DNA from: Branchiostoma floridae
Lineage: Eukaryota; Chordata; Leptocardii; Amphioxiformes; Branchiostomatidae
NCBI RefSeq assembly: GCF_000003815.2
Contig: NC_049985.1
Span: 4,148,267-4,212,266 of the forward strand
DNA length: 64,000 nucleotides
Direction of reading: 5' to 3'
Shown here: positions 55,901-64,000 of the stretch, one piece after another
Position numbering within the stretch: position 1 is the stretch's first letter
Layout: every line of letters begins with the position of its first letter
Position numbers and translations under genes: made by a program
Notes under the pieces: generated by a model
The model's database searches: none
Told to the model about the DNA's origin: nothing
What the model saw: the letters and a program-made list of their open reading frames with translations, nothing else

Positions 55901-58568
55901 CCTCCTTTACTCCTCGCGCGACTTTCTAGCAAGTTTAGTCAGTTTCTTCGAAGATCTACCACATTTTACAATGCTGAACTTCCTTCAAAAACACGGATCA
56001 AAATTTCAACGACATTGTCGCCTTCTTCAGGATCAATACTCATGACCGATTTCAAAATTTGGCCCGTGTACACCTTAGTGTTGAAAGATAGTTTGGCCTT
56101 GTACCATGACTACTACCAACAGAGATGAGCTTCCAATCCTTCCATATGATGCCCTAGTGCATTGTCAAGGGAAAGTAAGTTTGCTTTTCTGTCGCCTGAA
56201 ATAGTGATGGATGGTAATTTGATACTTAGTAGCCTTACGTGCTCATTGTCACAAAAAGTTCTGTCTACCACGGTGGGACTCGAACCCACAACCTCTCTGT
56301 ATCACTGCTGCCACTGGTAAGGTATGGTAATTTGATACTTACTAGTCTAAGATACAAATGTAATTTGATACTTACAAGCCTTACGTGCTCACTGCTCAGT
56401 GTCACAAAAAGTACTGTCGACCACGGTGGGACTCGAACCCACAACCTCCGAATCACTGCTCCCACTAGAAGTCCGGTGCGCTAGTCCATTGCGCCACGTG
56501 GCCACATGGAAAGAGAGAGGCCCCCATGGCTTTATATTCACCTCAGGTGTGAGTAACGCGTAGCGACTACAGCGCTCCCGCTTTGTAGTTAATTTGATTA
56601 GTCTCTATAGTGATGACGTCAGCATACGTACCAAGTTATTCGTTTAGGTTTTGATCTTCAAAGACTTCGCCCGAAGCAGAATTGATGTGTTAGAAGCTGA
56701 CCTAAATTGGAGGACGGCTTGTCAGATGTGTTATTCAGCTAGAGATAATGGAATTCATTTTACTGTTTACTGAGGGTTTCGGGAAATTATATCATTTTGC
56801 TTTTGCTTATATTCCGGCAAAAGCAAAATGATATCTGGGCCAACGAGGAGTTTGATAGAAACGATTTTGTTTTGTTGAGGCCGGCCATGTTGATTATATG
56901 GAAGACATTCGCTCGTGCATCAATTTTCATCCGTTTAAAAAAAAAGTTTTTGACCATACAGCTCACGGTAAAATAAGCACCATAAATGGAACAAAATAAA
57001 TGTATCGGAAAACTAATACTAATGCCAAAATAAATTCCAAATTCAAAGAAGAAGTTAAGAAGCTAGATTAAGTTCGTGGTCCAAACAGTGCGGTGGCGCG
57101 TTGTTTAATATGATTCTTCCGTGGAGTCAATACATTTCGAGGAAAAAACACAGGAAAATGAAACCACAACGACGAGTTAAAACTTACAGTGTTTTAATCA
57201 TCTTTTCTTGTTCCTAACGCTACAGGTGTTGGCTTCGCGATGTTCACCATCTCAAGTCTGATCGGGATCTACTACATCGTCCTGCTGGCCTACTCGCTGT
57301 TCTACCTGTTCGCGTCCTTCACGAGCGAGCTGCCCTGGAACACGGGATGTACCAACGCATGGAACACCCCGGACTGTACCATCAGTGATCATGGTGAGGG
57401 GAGAGTTAAGGAGTATTGTCCAGGAGTACAGGTTGTAGGCTAAAAGTACTCTCCAAGCAGAGGTTGAGTCGCGGAGATATAATAGTACTAATTTATCTCC
57501 GCGACTCAACCTCTGCTTGGAGAGTAGGCTAAAAGTTGTTTATTTGCACCTGTCTCAATCATGGAATACCCCGGACTGTACCATCAGTAATATTGGTGAG
57601 GGGGGGGGGAGTTAGAGAGGGTACTGCCCCAGAGCACATATTGTATGCTAAAAGTGGGTCTGCACGTGACTTATAGTAATGATGATAATTAATGGGGCAT
57701 GGTAATTACGAGGTTTCTCCCTTTCTCTTTTCTTTCTCACTCACATACACACACGTACACGCTCTCTCTCCATCGTTTCCTATTTGAGTCCCTATATGTC
57801 ACTCACTCACCCATCTTGTACCCCCTCAGGTCTGATCTGGATTAACGGCACGTGGTACAACCGTACGGAGATCCAGGACACCGAACTGTGGAACGCCTCC
57901 AAGAGGGTCAGCCAGAGTGAAGAGTTCTGGAAGTAAGGATTGCATGACTGTAACAGCGCGAGCACATTCGTCCTATGTCGTCGCAGTTCACCTTTATCCG
58001 CTGTGTAACCTATATCCGTTATTTTGAAAAAAAAAACGGGGTATTCAGAGACAGCAGTTCGACTGAAGGTTATATATTGTAGAGTATAAGTGCAACATTT
58101 TCAAACTGTTGCATCATGCTGGAAACTAATTGCTACGTCCGTCGACTATACCTAAATGCCCCGATTCAAAAACAACGGATATTGGTTATCCGGCGGATAA
58201 AGAAACTAGCGTTACACGTATATTGATGTCGACGAATTTTCAAGCAGGTTATGACAGATCTAACCGCCGACAAAGAGAACAACTGAGTTTTGCACGACAC
58301 TTGTATGTATGCACGGCTATTCCCCCAAAATGCTTATTTCTCTTTTTCCCCACCCTCTCGCGTTCCACTATCGTCTCTTTGTCTCCTCAGACACTACGTA
58401 CTGGACATCTCGGAAGGACTGGAACATCCGGGTACTGTGAAATGGCAGCTGGCACTGTGCCTGTTCCTGGCCTGGCTGCTGATCTTCTGCTGTCTCATCA
58501 AGGGCATCAAGTCGTCCGGCAAGGTTGTGGCGCGCCATATTGAGTACATAGAAGACTCCATTCAATAA
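52775..58568 (+). CDS. SLC6 gene B: transporter N-terminal half, ends at a stop
   Basis: A second Na+/Cl--dependent transporter of the SLC6 family. Five exons (52775-52907, 55507-55638, 57226-57393, 57830-57932, 58391-58568) join in frame to 237 residues covering TM1 to TM4, then stop. Exons 1, 2 and 5 have the same or nearly the same length and phase as their gene A counterparts; the A exon 4 region is split in two here. Signature: [19 protein letters not shown]2 with [17 protein letters not shown]; outer loop with paired Cys ([12 protein letters not shown]) and sequons NGT, NRT, NAS. Exon 5 should end at SSGK with donor AAG|GTTGTG (58523), but that donor is poor and reading on gives 14 more residues and TAA. 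No TM5-12 exons were seen up to 64000. The gene is therefore truncated, retains an intron in this reading, or continues beyond the window. Confidence 0.8.
52962..53067. repeat. MITE, TAGCCTGAGTACCATCCTCC family, copy 2
   Basis: 106 bases with ends TAGTCTGAGTATCATCCTTA and TGCGGAGGATGGTACTCATG, and an interior AGTGACCGCTGGC. It is inserted into a copy of the repeat seen intact at 25919-26105, between GTCGGGTTA and CGGTCGGG. Confidence 0.8.
53237..55245. mobile_element. 2.0-kb TIR element with GC-palindromic ends
   Basis: The left end GGTTCCTGTAAAAACCGGGG and the right end (reversed) GGTTCCTGTAAAAACCGGGG are identical over 20 bases, and both continue into CCCCGCGGGGCCCC-type repeats (about 53250-53320 and 55165-55232). 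GTTTACTG flanks both sides (53229-53236 and 55246-55253), extendable to CCGTTTACTG. An 8- to 10-bp target duplication fits hAT or Mutator-like elements. No transposase frame was found, so it is non-autonomous. Confidence 0.75.
55507..55638 (+). CDS. Gene B exon 2 (TM2)
   Basis: Acceptor TCCAATCAG|GAGCG, donor AAAG|GTGAGG; 132 nt. It encodes [20 protein letters not shown] then [20 protein letters not shown]. Confidence 0.9.
56268..56318 (-). pseudogene. 3'-half copy of the tRNA-Arg gene
   Basis: On the minus strand it repeats the intron-like CAGTGGCAGCAGTGAT and the T arm GGTTGTGGGTTCGAGTCCCA, ending CCGTGGTAG. The anticodon half and 5' acceptor strand are missing, so it cannot make a tRNA. 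It arose with the flanking sequence (GTCACAAAAAGT, GTAATTTGATACTTA) by local duplication. Confidence 0.85.
56418..56503 (-). tRNA. trnR-UCU: tRNA-Arg (anticodon UCU) with a 12-nt intron
   Basis: The acceptor stem GGCCACG pairs with CGTGGTC (one G-U), discriminator G. The D arm has box A TGGCGCAATGGACTAGCGC; the anticodon stem CCGGA pairs with TTCGG; the loop is CTTCTA then A with UCU as anticodon; the T arm is GGTTGTGGGTTCGAGTCCCA. The 12 bases GTGGGAGCAGTG lie after position 37, the standard place for tRNA introns, and tRNA-Arg(UCU) genes in other animals carry introns there. It sits antisense in an intron of gene B and would be transcribed by RNA polymerase III from its internal boxes. Confidence 0.9.
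56789..56834. repeat. Perfect 18-bp hairpin
   Basis: ATATCATTTTGCTTTTGC and its exact reverse complement, with a 10-base loop (TTATATTCCG). It could be a terminal or foldback relic. Confidence 0.8.
57226..57393 (+). CDS. Gene B exon 3 (TM3)
   Basis: Acceptor ACGCTACAG|GTGTTG, donor CATG|GTGAGG; 168 nt. It encodes [38 protein letters not shown] and the cysteine pair, ending TISDH. Confidence 0.9.
57448..57535. repeat. Young foldback element of the CTCCAAGCAG group
   Basis: 88 bases with two 31-base perfect inverted arms (ACTCTCCAAGCAGAGGTTGA at each end) around an ATAATAGTACTAATTT-like loop. The flanking AGGCTAAAAGT is duplicated exactly (57437-57447 and 57536-57546), an 11-bp target duplication. 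The first ten bases match the other CTCCAAGCAG elements. Confidence 0.85.
57562..57655 (+). pseudogene. Tandem copy of the exon 3 end and donor
   Basis: CATGGAATACCCCGGACTGT, ACCATCAGTAATATTGGTGA and then GCTAAAAGT repeat the last 35 bases of exon 3 plus its donor and following intron (57357-57447) with changes. It provides a second GTGAGG donor with no acceptor before it. Confidence 0.75.
57830..57932 (+). CDS. Gene B exon 4 (outer loop 2)
   Basis: Acceptor CCCCCTCAG|GTCTGA, donor TGGAA|GTAAGG; 103 nt. It encodes [20 protein letters not shown] then [14 protein letters not shown], with three glycosylation sequons. Confidence 0.88.
58018..58186. repeat. Foldback element related to 19065-19198
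   Basis: ATCCGTTATTTTGAAAAAAA at the left and CCCCGATTCAAAAACAACGG at the right are rough inverted ends. Downstream TTATCCGGCGGATAAAG and GTCGACGAATTTTC also match the other copy. Confidence 0.5.
58391..58568 (+). CDS. Gene B exon 5 (TM4) with read-through end
   Basis: Acceptor GTCTCCTCAG|ACACTA. The homologous exon part is 58391-58523 (133 nt, as in gene A), encoding [20 protein letters not shown] and the TM4 core to SSGK. Beyond it the frame continues [14 protein letters not shown] to TAA at 58566-58568. Confidence 0.8.
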
Positions 58569-60576
58569 GTCGTAGCACAGTCACGATACGTCAAATCGAG
58601 CTATTATATGTTTCCCCGTGATCTAAAAGAGTCAGACAACCGTGTGTAGGTCAGTTGAGATTTCAAAAAGTAGTTCAAGACGAGATTCGTTCCGTCAAAG
58701 TTGACCTTCTAAGTACTCATTTTGGCGAGCGTACCTCGTGTTTTACGGTCTGCATGGGGGTTTCCAGGTGACCGATGTGATATTTCCGGATCAAACCAAC
58801 TACCCAAAACAAAACACGCAATACTCTACCAGTGATTACCGATTGAGTACCCTCAGTTTGGAGAATCGTATGTATCTCAGTCAAAACACTTTAGACAGCT
58901 TAATTAAAGAGACAAGATCTAGGTTATATCAGTTATCTTATTAAACCTTATTGGTTCATCCCAACTGACCCGAGACTTTGCACTACAAGTGACCGAATGA
59001 AAGTTTTACCTCTAAATATTATCTGTCATATTGCCATATATATATATAACACATATATATATATAACGGAAGGTGCTGTAACTTCGGACGTAAATTAACG
59101 AGTTCGACATCGTATTGTATCAGTGTCAGTTGTCTAAAAACTGTTGCGTTTTGACTAATGATAAATGAGAGTAGTGGTGTTTGGGGATTTTCCGTTCAGG
59201 AGTTTACTTTACATCATCTGTGCACGATTTACACCATGAATCTCGGCCGGTAAAACAGAAAATTGTTGTTGTAAATATTGCGTTCCACATTGTTCCATTC
59301 TAAATAGGGTACCCTAACTTCGGATTACAAATACCTCTGTTTCTCTTTGACTCATTGGAACAATTTTAAGAAAACAGAAAGAAGAATTTTGTGTCAACTA
59401 ACTTCAGCTCCCCTCTGGTTCGTATTTTTGGACCGTGCGTAAATTTCCGCCAATGCAAGGCCCGCTGTAACTTAGCGATTGTTTACGCCGCTTGTTGCAT
59501 TCCAAGTCACTTCAACGCTGACGATCTGTTGCTTCGTTTGGCGATGAGAGTAAATACTTCATTTCACACCCATGGCTCTTGAGTATGAGCGCACAAAATG
59601 CCACAAATTTGTTACAAGAATGCCGAAAGTGTCGGCAGGCATGTTAACACCGGAAACAGATATGCTGACCCCTGCACGGCACCGCATGTGATCTCAAAGT
59701 ATGCGGCAAATCCCTCCATCAGTTCAGTGCAAAGTCATTGATATATTTGAACCAAATCCTCGATTTTTTGGGGGACCGCTAGCTGTGTTTTACTTGGTTT
59801 ATTTTAGGGCATGCAATGAGAAATTCACTTTCAATTATGTTCGTGTTATGATGCACTCAGCGATTTGCATATTGTCAGATGGGTGGGCCGCGCGCTGACT
59901 TCAAAGCCTGTCGCGAACTTTATGTGAGTCTAAGGTTTCATGCAGACATGAGTTTGCTACATCAATGATCCAGTCGCGTCGTGTTTCGTCAGCCGGTCAC
60001 TGAGATTTTTCAAACTCAAACTTATACGACGTGTATAAGCTAGATTAAATGCAATTTTACCGATTTGCGAGCCCTACTTGACTTATGTACAGCGCGACCA
60101 GAGGTACCTGCACTGTTGTAGGTACATTTCGAACAGCGGTCAACAGATATGTCCGTGACGTAACTTGGGGAGGGCGTTCGACGCCACGATTAATTAGTAA
60201 TTTCAGGTCAGTTTGATTGCCAGATAAACTCCCCAGTACCCAAGTTATTGGTGTTTTGTATAGCTTTATGCCTCATGTCTAAAACAACTAAATTTGCAAG
60301 GTGATTGTTGAGTAAGATAAATGTAAGAGGCGCCACTACACAGTGACCTTGTTTCGAACGTAGCCATTTTAAATGCTCAAATTCCTTGGTTACGCAAAAA
60401 TCGATTATTGTACACAAAACCGTGTTTCATCCAGACGACAGCTGTGTGCATTAACTTGGGTTCTTCGCGATTTTATTCAGCACTATTGATGAATACAAAC
60501 ATGCCTCATTTCTGCATAAAGGGACAATCAAAAATTAATCCGAAGTTACAGCACATCCGAAGTTACAGCACCCCCC
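58569..60576. other. Downstream of gene B exon 5
   Basis: 2.0 kb. I see no further SLC6 exon (none of the TM5-TM8 motifs) and no other gene; short TATATA runs occur at about 59035-59062. Confidence 0.55.
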
Positions 60577-60577
60577 G

Positions 60578-60612
<35 letters not shown>
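60577..60612. repeat. (TA)n microsatellite
   Basis: A pure TA run following CACCCCCCGTTA. Confidence 0.95.
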
Positions 60613-60613
<1 letters not shown>

Positions 60614-60639
60614 TCCTATAACTTAACTGTATTTGAACC

Positions 60640-61390
60640 AGAATTCTGGAAAAGCCTTAAAGCTTTTCCGACGACACTGTATCATTCAAATGATACAGGG
60701 TAATACACAATGTACATACAGCGATCTATGGGGTGTATCATTCAAATGATACAGGTTAAGATACAAGAATCCCAACTGGTGCAACATTCAAAGGACAAAC
60801 TCCATGGGAAAGACTAAGCTATTCCGACAGTGTATCATTCAAATGATACAGGGCAATATACAGCGATCTAGGGGGTGTATCATTCAAATGATACAGGTTA
60901 AGATACAATGTGAATCCCAACTGGTGCAACATTCAATGGACAAACTCCATGGGAAAGACTAAGCTATTCCTACAGTGTATCATTCAAATGATACAGGGTA
61001 ATATACAGCGATCTAGGGGGTGTATCATTCAAATGATACAGGTTAAGATACAATAATCCCAACTGGTGCAACATTCAATGGACAAACTCCATGGGAAAGA
61101 CTAAGCTATTCCTACAGTGCATCATTCAAATGATACAGGGTAATATACAGCGATCTAGGGGGTGTATCATTCAAATGATACAGGTTAAGATACAATAATC
61201 CCAACTGGTTAAACATTCAAAGGACAAACTCCATGGGAAAGACTAAGCTATTCCTACAGTGTATCATTCAAATGATACAGGGTAATATACAGCGATCTAA
61301 AGGGTGTATCATTCAAATGATACAGGATAAGATACAAGAATCCCAACTGGTGCAACATTCAAAGGACAAACTCCCCGGGAAAGACTATTA
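60640..61390. repeat. Satellite, about 142-bp unit with palindromic GTATCATTCAAATGATAC
   Basis: About five units, each with two copies of GTATCATTCAAATGATAC roughly 44 bases apart (followed by AGGGTAATATACAGCGATCT and AGGTTAAGATACAATAATCC) and then CCAACTGGTGCAACATTCAA, GGACAAACTCCATGGGAAAG and ACTAAGCTATTCC. The 18-mer has 8-base inverted arms. Confidence 0.9.
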
Positions 61391-61670
61391 TATATGATGC
61401 AGTTGTAGAAAGGCGCTGTTCCATCCATATTAACCTCCTTTAATAACAGAAAGTTTCGACGGGAGGACAACTGTGTCAATTTATAAGACACAGTTGTAGA
61501 AAGGCGCTGTTTTATCCGTATTACCTCCTTCAATAACAGAAAGTTTCGACGGAAGGATTCTGTGTCAATTTATATGACACAGTTGTAGAAAGCCACTGTT
61601 TTATCCGTATCACCTCCTTCAATGACAAAGTTTCGACGGGAGGACAACTGTCAACTTATATGAACGAATG
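61391..61670. repeat. Tandem repeat, about 99-bp unit, three copies
   Basis: Units share GTTGTAGAAAGGCGCTGTTT, ATCCGTATTACCTCCTTCAA, TAACAGAAAGTTTCGACGGG and AGGACAACTGTGTCAATTTA. GACACAGTTGTAG and GACAACTGTGTC form inverted pairs. Confidence 0.85.
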
Positions 61671-61679
61671 TTACACCTT

Positions 61680-61900
61680 CAGGATTCTTGTATCATTTGA
61701 ATGATTCACCCACTAGATTGCTGTATATTGCCTTGTGCCATTTCAATTATGCACTGTTGGGATATCTTAGTTTTTTCCTCTGTCCTTTGAATGTTACACT
61801 TTCAGGATGCTTGTATTTTAACCTGTATCAATTGAATGATATACCCTTTAGATCGCTGTATATTACCCTTTCTCATTTGAATGATTCGGCATATGTTCGT
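61680..61900. repeat. Diverged inverted relatives of the 142-bp satellite
   Basis: CAGGATTCTTGTATCATTTG, GATCGCTGTATATTACCC and GTCCTTTGAATGTTACAC are reverse-strand forms of the satellite strings. More pieces occur at 62715-62850 and 63915-64000. Confidence 0.7.
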
Positions 61901-61985
61901 CTTTCCTTCTGTCTTTTTGTTTGAACCTTTTTTCATTCACGAGAAGCTCAAATCGGCCAGCAGGCCGCTTTTCATTGAAGTCATC

Positions 61986-62587
61986 ATGCCCGTAGCCAGG
62001 ATTTTGGTTGGGGGGGTTCTTTTTAGTACTTGTGGGACCATCGAGCGCCGCAGGCGCGAGACTCACGCCGAAGGCGTGAGCTGCCTAGGGGGGTCCGGGG
62101 GCATGCTCCCCCGGGAAAAATTGAAATCTTAACCCTCTGAAACGCCATTTCCTGCATTTTGACGGGCAAAATTCGCTGGCTAAGTTCAATGGAATTTGTC
62201 TTAAAATACAAAAGGTTTTTGGCATAAGTCTTTGAGGCCGACTCCCCCGACATATTTTCGCCGTGTCCAAAACGCCGTGTGGGAGGCGTTGCAATGGTGG
62301 TCCGGGGAAATTTTGAAATCTGGACCCTCTGAAAAGCCATTTTCTGCACTTTCTGGGGGCAAATTTTGCTGATAGACTCACTAGGATTGAATGAAATGTC
62401 TATTAGTGAATAATGCAAATCAGTCATGCCTTTGAAAAAAATCTTGGACATGAAAAAGTGGACCTTTGAGCATGAAAAAGTGGACCTTTGAGCATGAAAA
62501 AGTGGACATTTGAGCATGAAAAAGCGGACCTTTGAGCATGTGGGGGGGTTCTTCCGAACCCCCCGAACCCCCCCTGGCTACGGGCAT
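61986..62587. mobile_element. 0.6-kb TIR element, ATGCCCGTAGCCAGG ends
   Basis: ATGCCCGTAGCCAGG at the left and CCTGGCTACGGGCAT at the right are perfect inverted repeats. Inside are G-tract borders, two diverged copies of GAAATCTTAACCCTCTGAAA and a 25-bp tandem repeat (62450-62540). Open frames across it are not supported. It is inserted among satellite pieces. Confidence 0.8.
62450..62540. repeat. 25-bp tandem repeat, four copies
   Basis: Direct repeats of CATGAAAAAGTGGACCTTTG followed by AG, with minor changes (GTGGACATTTG, GCGGACC). Confidence 0.9.
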
Positions 62588-63136
62588 GGTCATGAGGGAG
62601 GTCAGATAAAATATAATAGAAATACAGATTACATTGAGTACTAACAAATCCATCAACCTATATCACTACACATTAGGGCTGGGTACCGGTACAGAAAATT
62701 CAGGTCCGGTTCAGGTCCATGTCCTTTGAATGCTACACCTATGCTAGGATTATGCTAGGATTCTTATATCTTAACCTACATCATTTGAATGATACACCCT
62801 CTAGATCGTTGTATATTATTCTGTATCATTTGAATGATATACTGTCGGGATATCTTGATTTAATTGATTTGATTTATTTTTTTGCACAATTTAAAAAAAA
62901 AGATAACACAAATTAAAGGATGAAAGGACGTGCAGGGGGAGAACAGATATTTTGATTCAAACTATTCCAACTTTGCGGGCATCTGAACTTGGCGTTTTTA
63001 GTTGGATCTGATTTAGGTTGTTCCACTGTTCAGTGCTGTAGTGATAGAAAAGGCCATAGAATTGCTTTGGTACACAAGAACTTGTTGATTGTTTTGTGGA
63101 CGAAAAGACAACTTGTAGTTTGTTTATATCATATAT
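62588..63136. other. Spacer with satellite scraps before the gap
   Basis: Satellite-like strings at 62715-62850 (CATCATTTGAATGATACACC, TGTATCATTTGAATGATATA), then AT-rich sequence. Nothing gene-like was seen. Confidence 0.6.
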
Positions 63137-63336
63137 NNNNNNNNNNNNNNNNNNNNNNNNNNNNNNNNNNNNNNNNNNNNNNNNNNNNNNNNNNNNNNNN
63201 NNNNNNNNNNNNNNNNNNNNNNNNNNNNNNNNNNNNNNNNNNNNNNNNNNNNNNNNNNNNNNNNNNNNNNNNNNNNNNNNNNNNNNNNNNNNNNNNNNNN
63301 NNNNNNNNNNNNNNNNNNNNNNNNNNNNNNNNNNNN
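63137..63336. other. Assembly gap (200 N)
   Basis: Exactly 200 N, so the true length is probably unknown. Confidence 0.99.
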
Positions 63337-63699
63337 TTGTATATTCTCGGAGTACAAAGAAGTTCGAAGAAAACTTAGATTTACAAAACAGCATACGACA
63401 TGGAAAACTAATTGTACCAAAGCAATTTTTGAATTCCGCTCAACAATATGTAAGTTAAGAATTAGTTCGCACTCATTAGAAATAGAGAAAGGAAGATATA
63501 AAAAGCTACCTGCTCATGAAAGAATTTGTAAGCAGTGCACAACGAATGCAGTCGAAAATGAAGCACATTTCATCTGTGAATGTCCCCGATTCGATGCTGA
63601 AAGAAACACACAGTCCGAAATCACACCAAACTTTTCATTTCTAAAAAAACACACAAAGGACACACCTTCTGCTAAGATCATCGAATCAATCTATATATG
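63337..63699 (+). pseudogene. LINE reverse-transcriptase 3' end
   Basis: A frame to TGA at 63697-63699 reads RISSHSLEIEKGRYKKLPAH then ERICKQCTTNAVENEAHFIC and ECPRFDAERN. ER-x-C-x2-C followed by V-E-x-E-x-H-F-x3-C-P-x-F is the C-terminal zinc-knuckle pattern of many animal LINE polyproteins. The upstream part is cut by the gap, so completeness is unknown. Confidence 0.75.
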
Positions 63700-64000
63700 A
63701 TAAAAAATGTGGGACATTTCATTTTCAAGTCAAACCCCGCAATAGCAATGTAGGTTTTACAATCGCACTCGACATTCTGTATGTACATACAATCAGTTAA
63801 TCTTTGTATGTTAGAATTTAGAATTATTTACCCGTTTTCAATCACTCCGTGTATTTGATTTTGTTCACTTGCAATTAGCCCCATGGGCATGAATTTGCAA
63901 TAAAAGATATATATTACTCCTTGTCATTGAATGATACCGTCAGGATAGATTAGTCTTTCCCTCTGTTCTTTGAATGCTACACCATTAGGATTCTTGTATC
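63700..64000. other. Window end: LINE tail and satellite scrap
   Basis: AT-rich sequence with AATAAA-like strings at about 63900, then inverted satellite strings (CATTGAATGATACCGTCAGG, TTCTTTGAATGCTACACC) to the end. Confidence 0.6.

Larger units (their letters stand above)
55639..57225 (+). other. Gene B intron 2
   Basis: 1587 bases holding a tRNA gene and its partial copy on the opposite strand, a perfect 18-bp hairpin (56789-56834) and a CCTTCTTCAGGATC repeat scrap at about 56021. Otherwise nothing was recognised. Confidence 0.75.

Noticed and set aside
63096-63458. Frames spanning the 200-N gap
   Set aside because: Same reason; only the part after 63337 can be judged, and the LINE frame there is a different one.

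Overview
The window is animal (metazoan) genomic DNA. It has spliced genes with short conserved exons and GT-AG introns, about 40% GC with gene-rich patches, and a dense load of foldback elements, minisatellites, one tRNA-type SINE family and LINE scraps. The gene content (expanded XK-related and glycine-transporter-like SLC6 families) and the repeat style point to an amphioxus (Branchiostoma). That is inference from pattern; no search was run.

Layout. Positions 1-366 hold the first exon of an XK-related membrane protein on the minus strand (X1), whose remainder lies left of the window. Positions 4739-30275 hold a complete SLC6 neurotransmitter/amino-acid transporter on the minus strand (gene A). 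Fourteen coding exons can be joined in frame to 605 residues, plus one alternative exon: two interchangeable 100-nt exons for transmembrane segment 10 lie next to each other. Its introns carry tandem partial copies of exons 4 and 6. Positions 32795-33818 hold two single-exon genes for 47-residue cysteine-rich proteins. Positions 35.2-47.1 kb are a tandem segmental duplication, each unit carrying one plus-strand XK-related gene (X2 at 37571-39196, X3 at 44203-46218). The second unit was enlarged by a 3.06-kb terminal-inverted-repeat element (40683-43740), and X3 is interrupted by an inverted copy of the family's own 5' flank and start codon. Positions 52775-58568 hold the first five exons of a second SLC6 gene on the plus strand (gene B), which then runs into a stop. 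A 2-kb transposon-like element sits in its first intron and an intron-containing tRNA-Arg(UCU), antisense, in its second. From 58.6 kb to the end there are satellites, a mobile element, a 200-base gap and a LINE 3' end.

How the genes relate. The SLC6 proteins are sodium/chloride-coupled plasma-membrane carriers. XK-related proteins are multi-pass membrane proteins, some of which scramble phospholipids in vertebrates. No shared pathway is evident; the neighbourhood looks shaped by local duplication. The main points of interest are the mutually exclusive exon pair, the partial-exon arrays, the loss of the usual acidic Na2-site residue in gene A, and the self-inverted promoter copy inside X3. 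Two assembly gaps (48106-48229 and 63137-63336) limit what can be said there.
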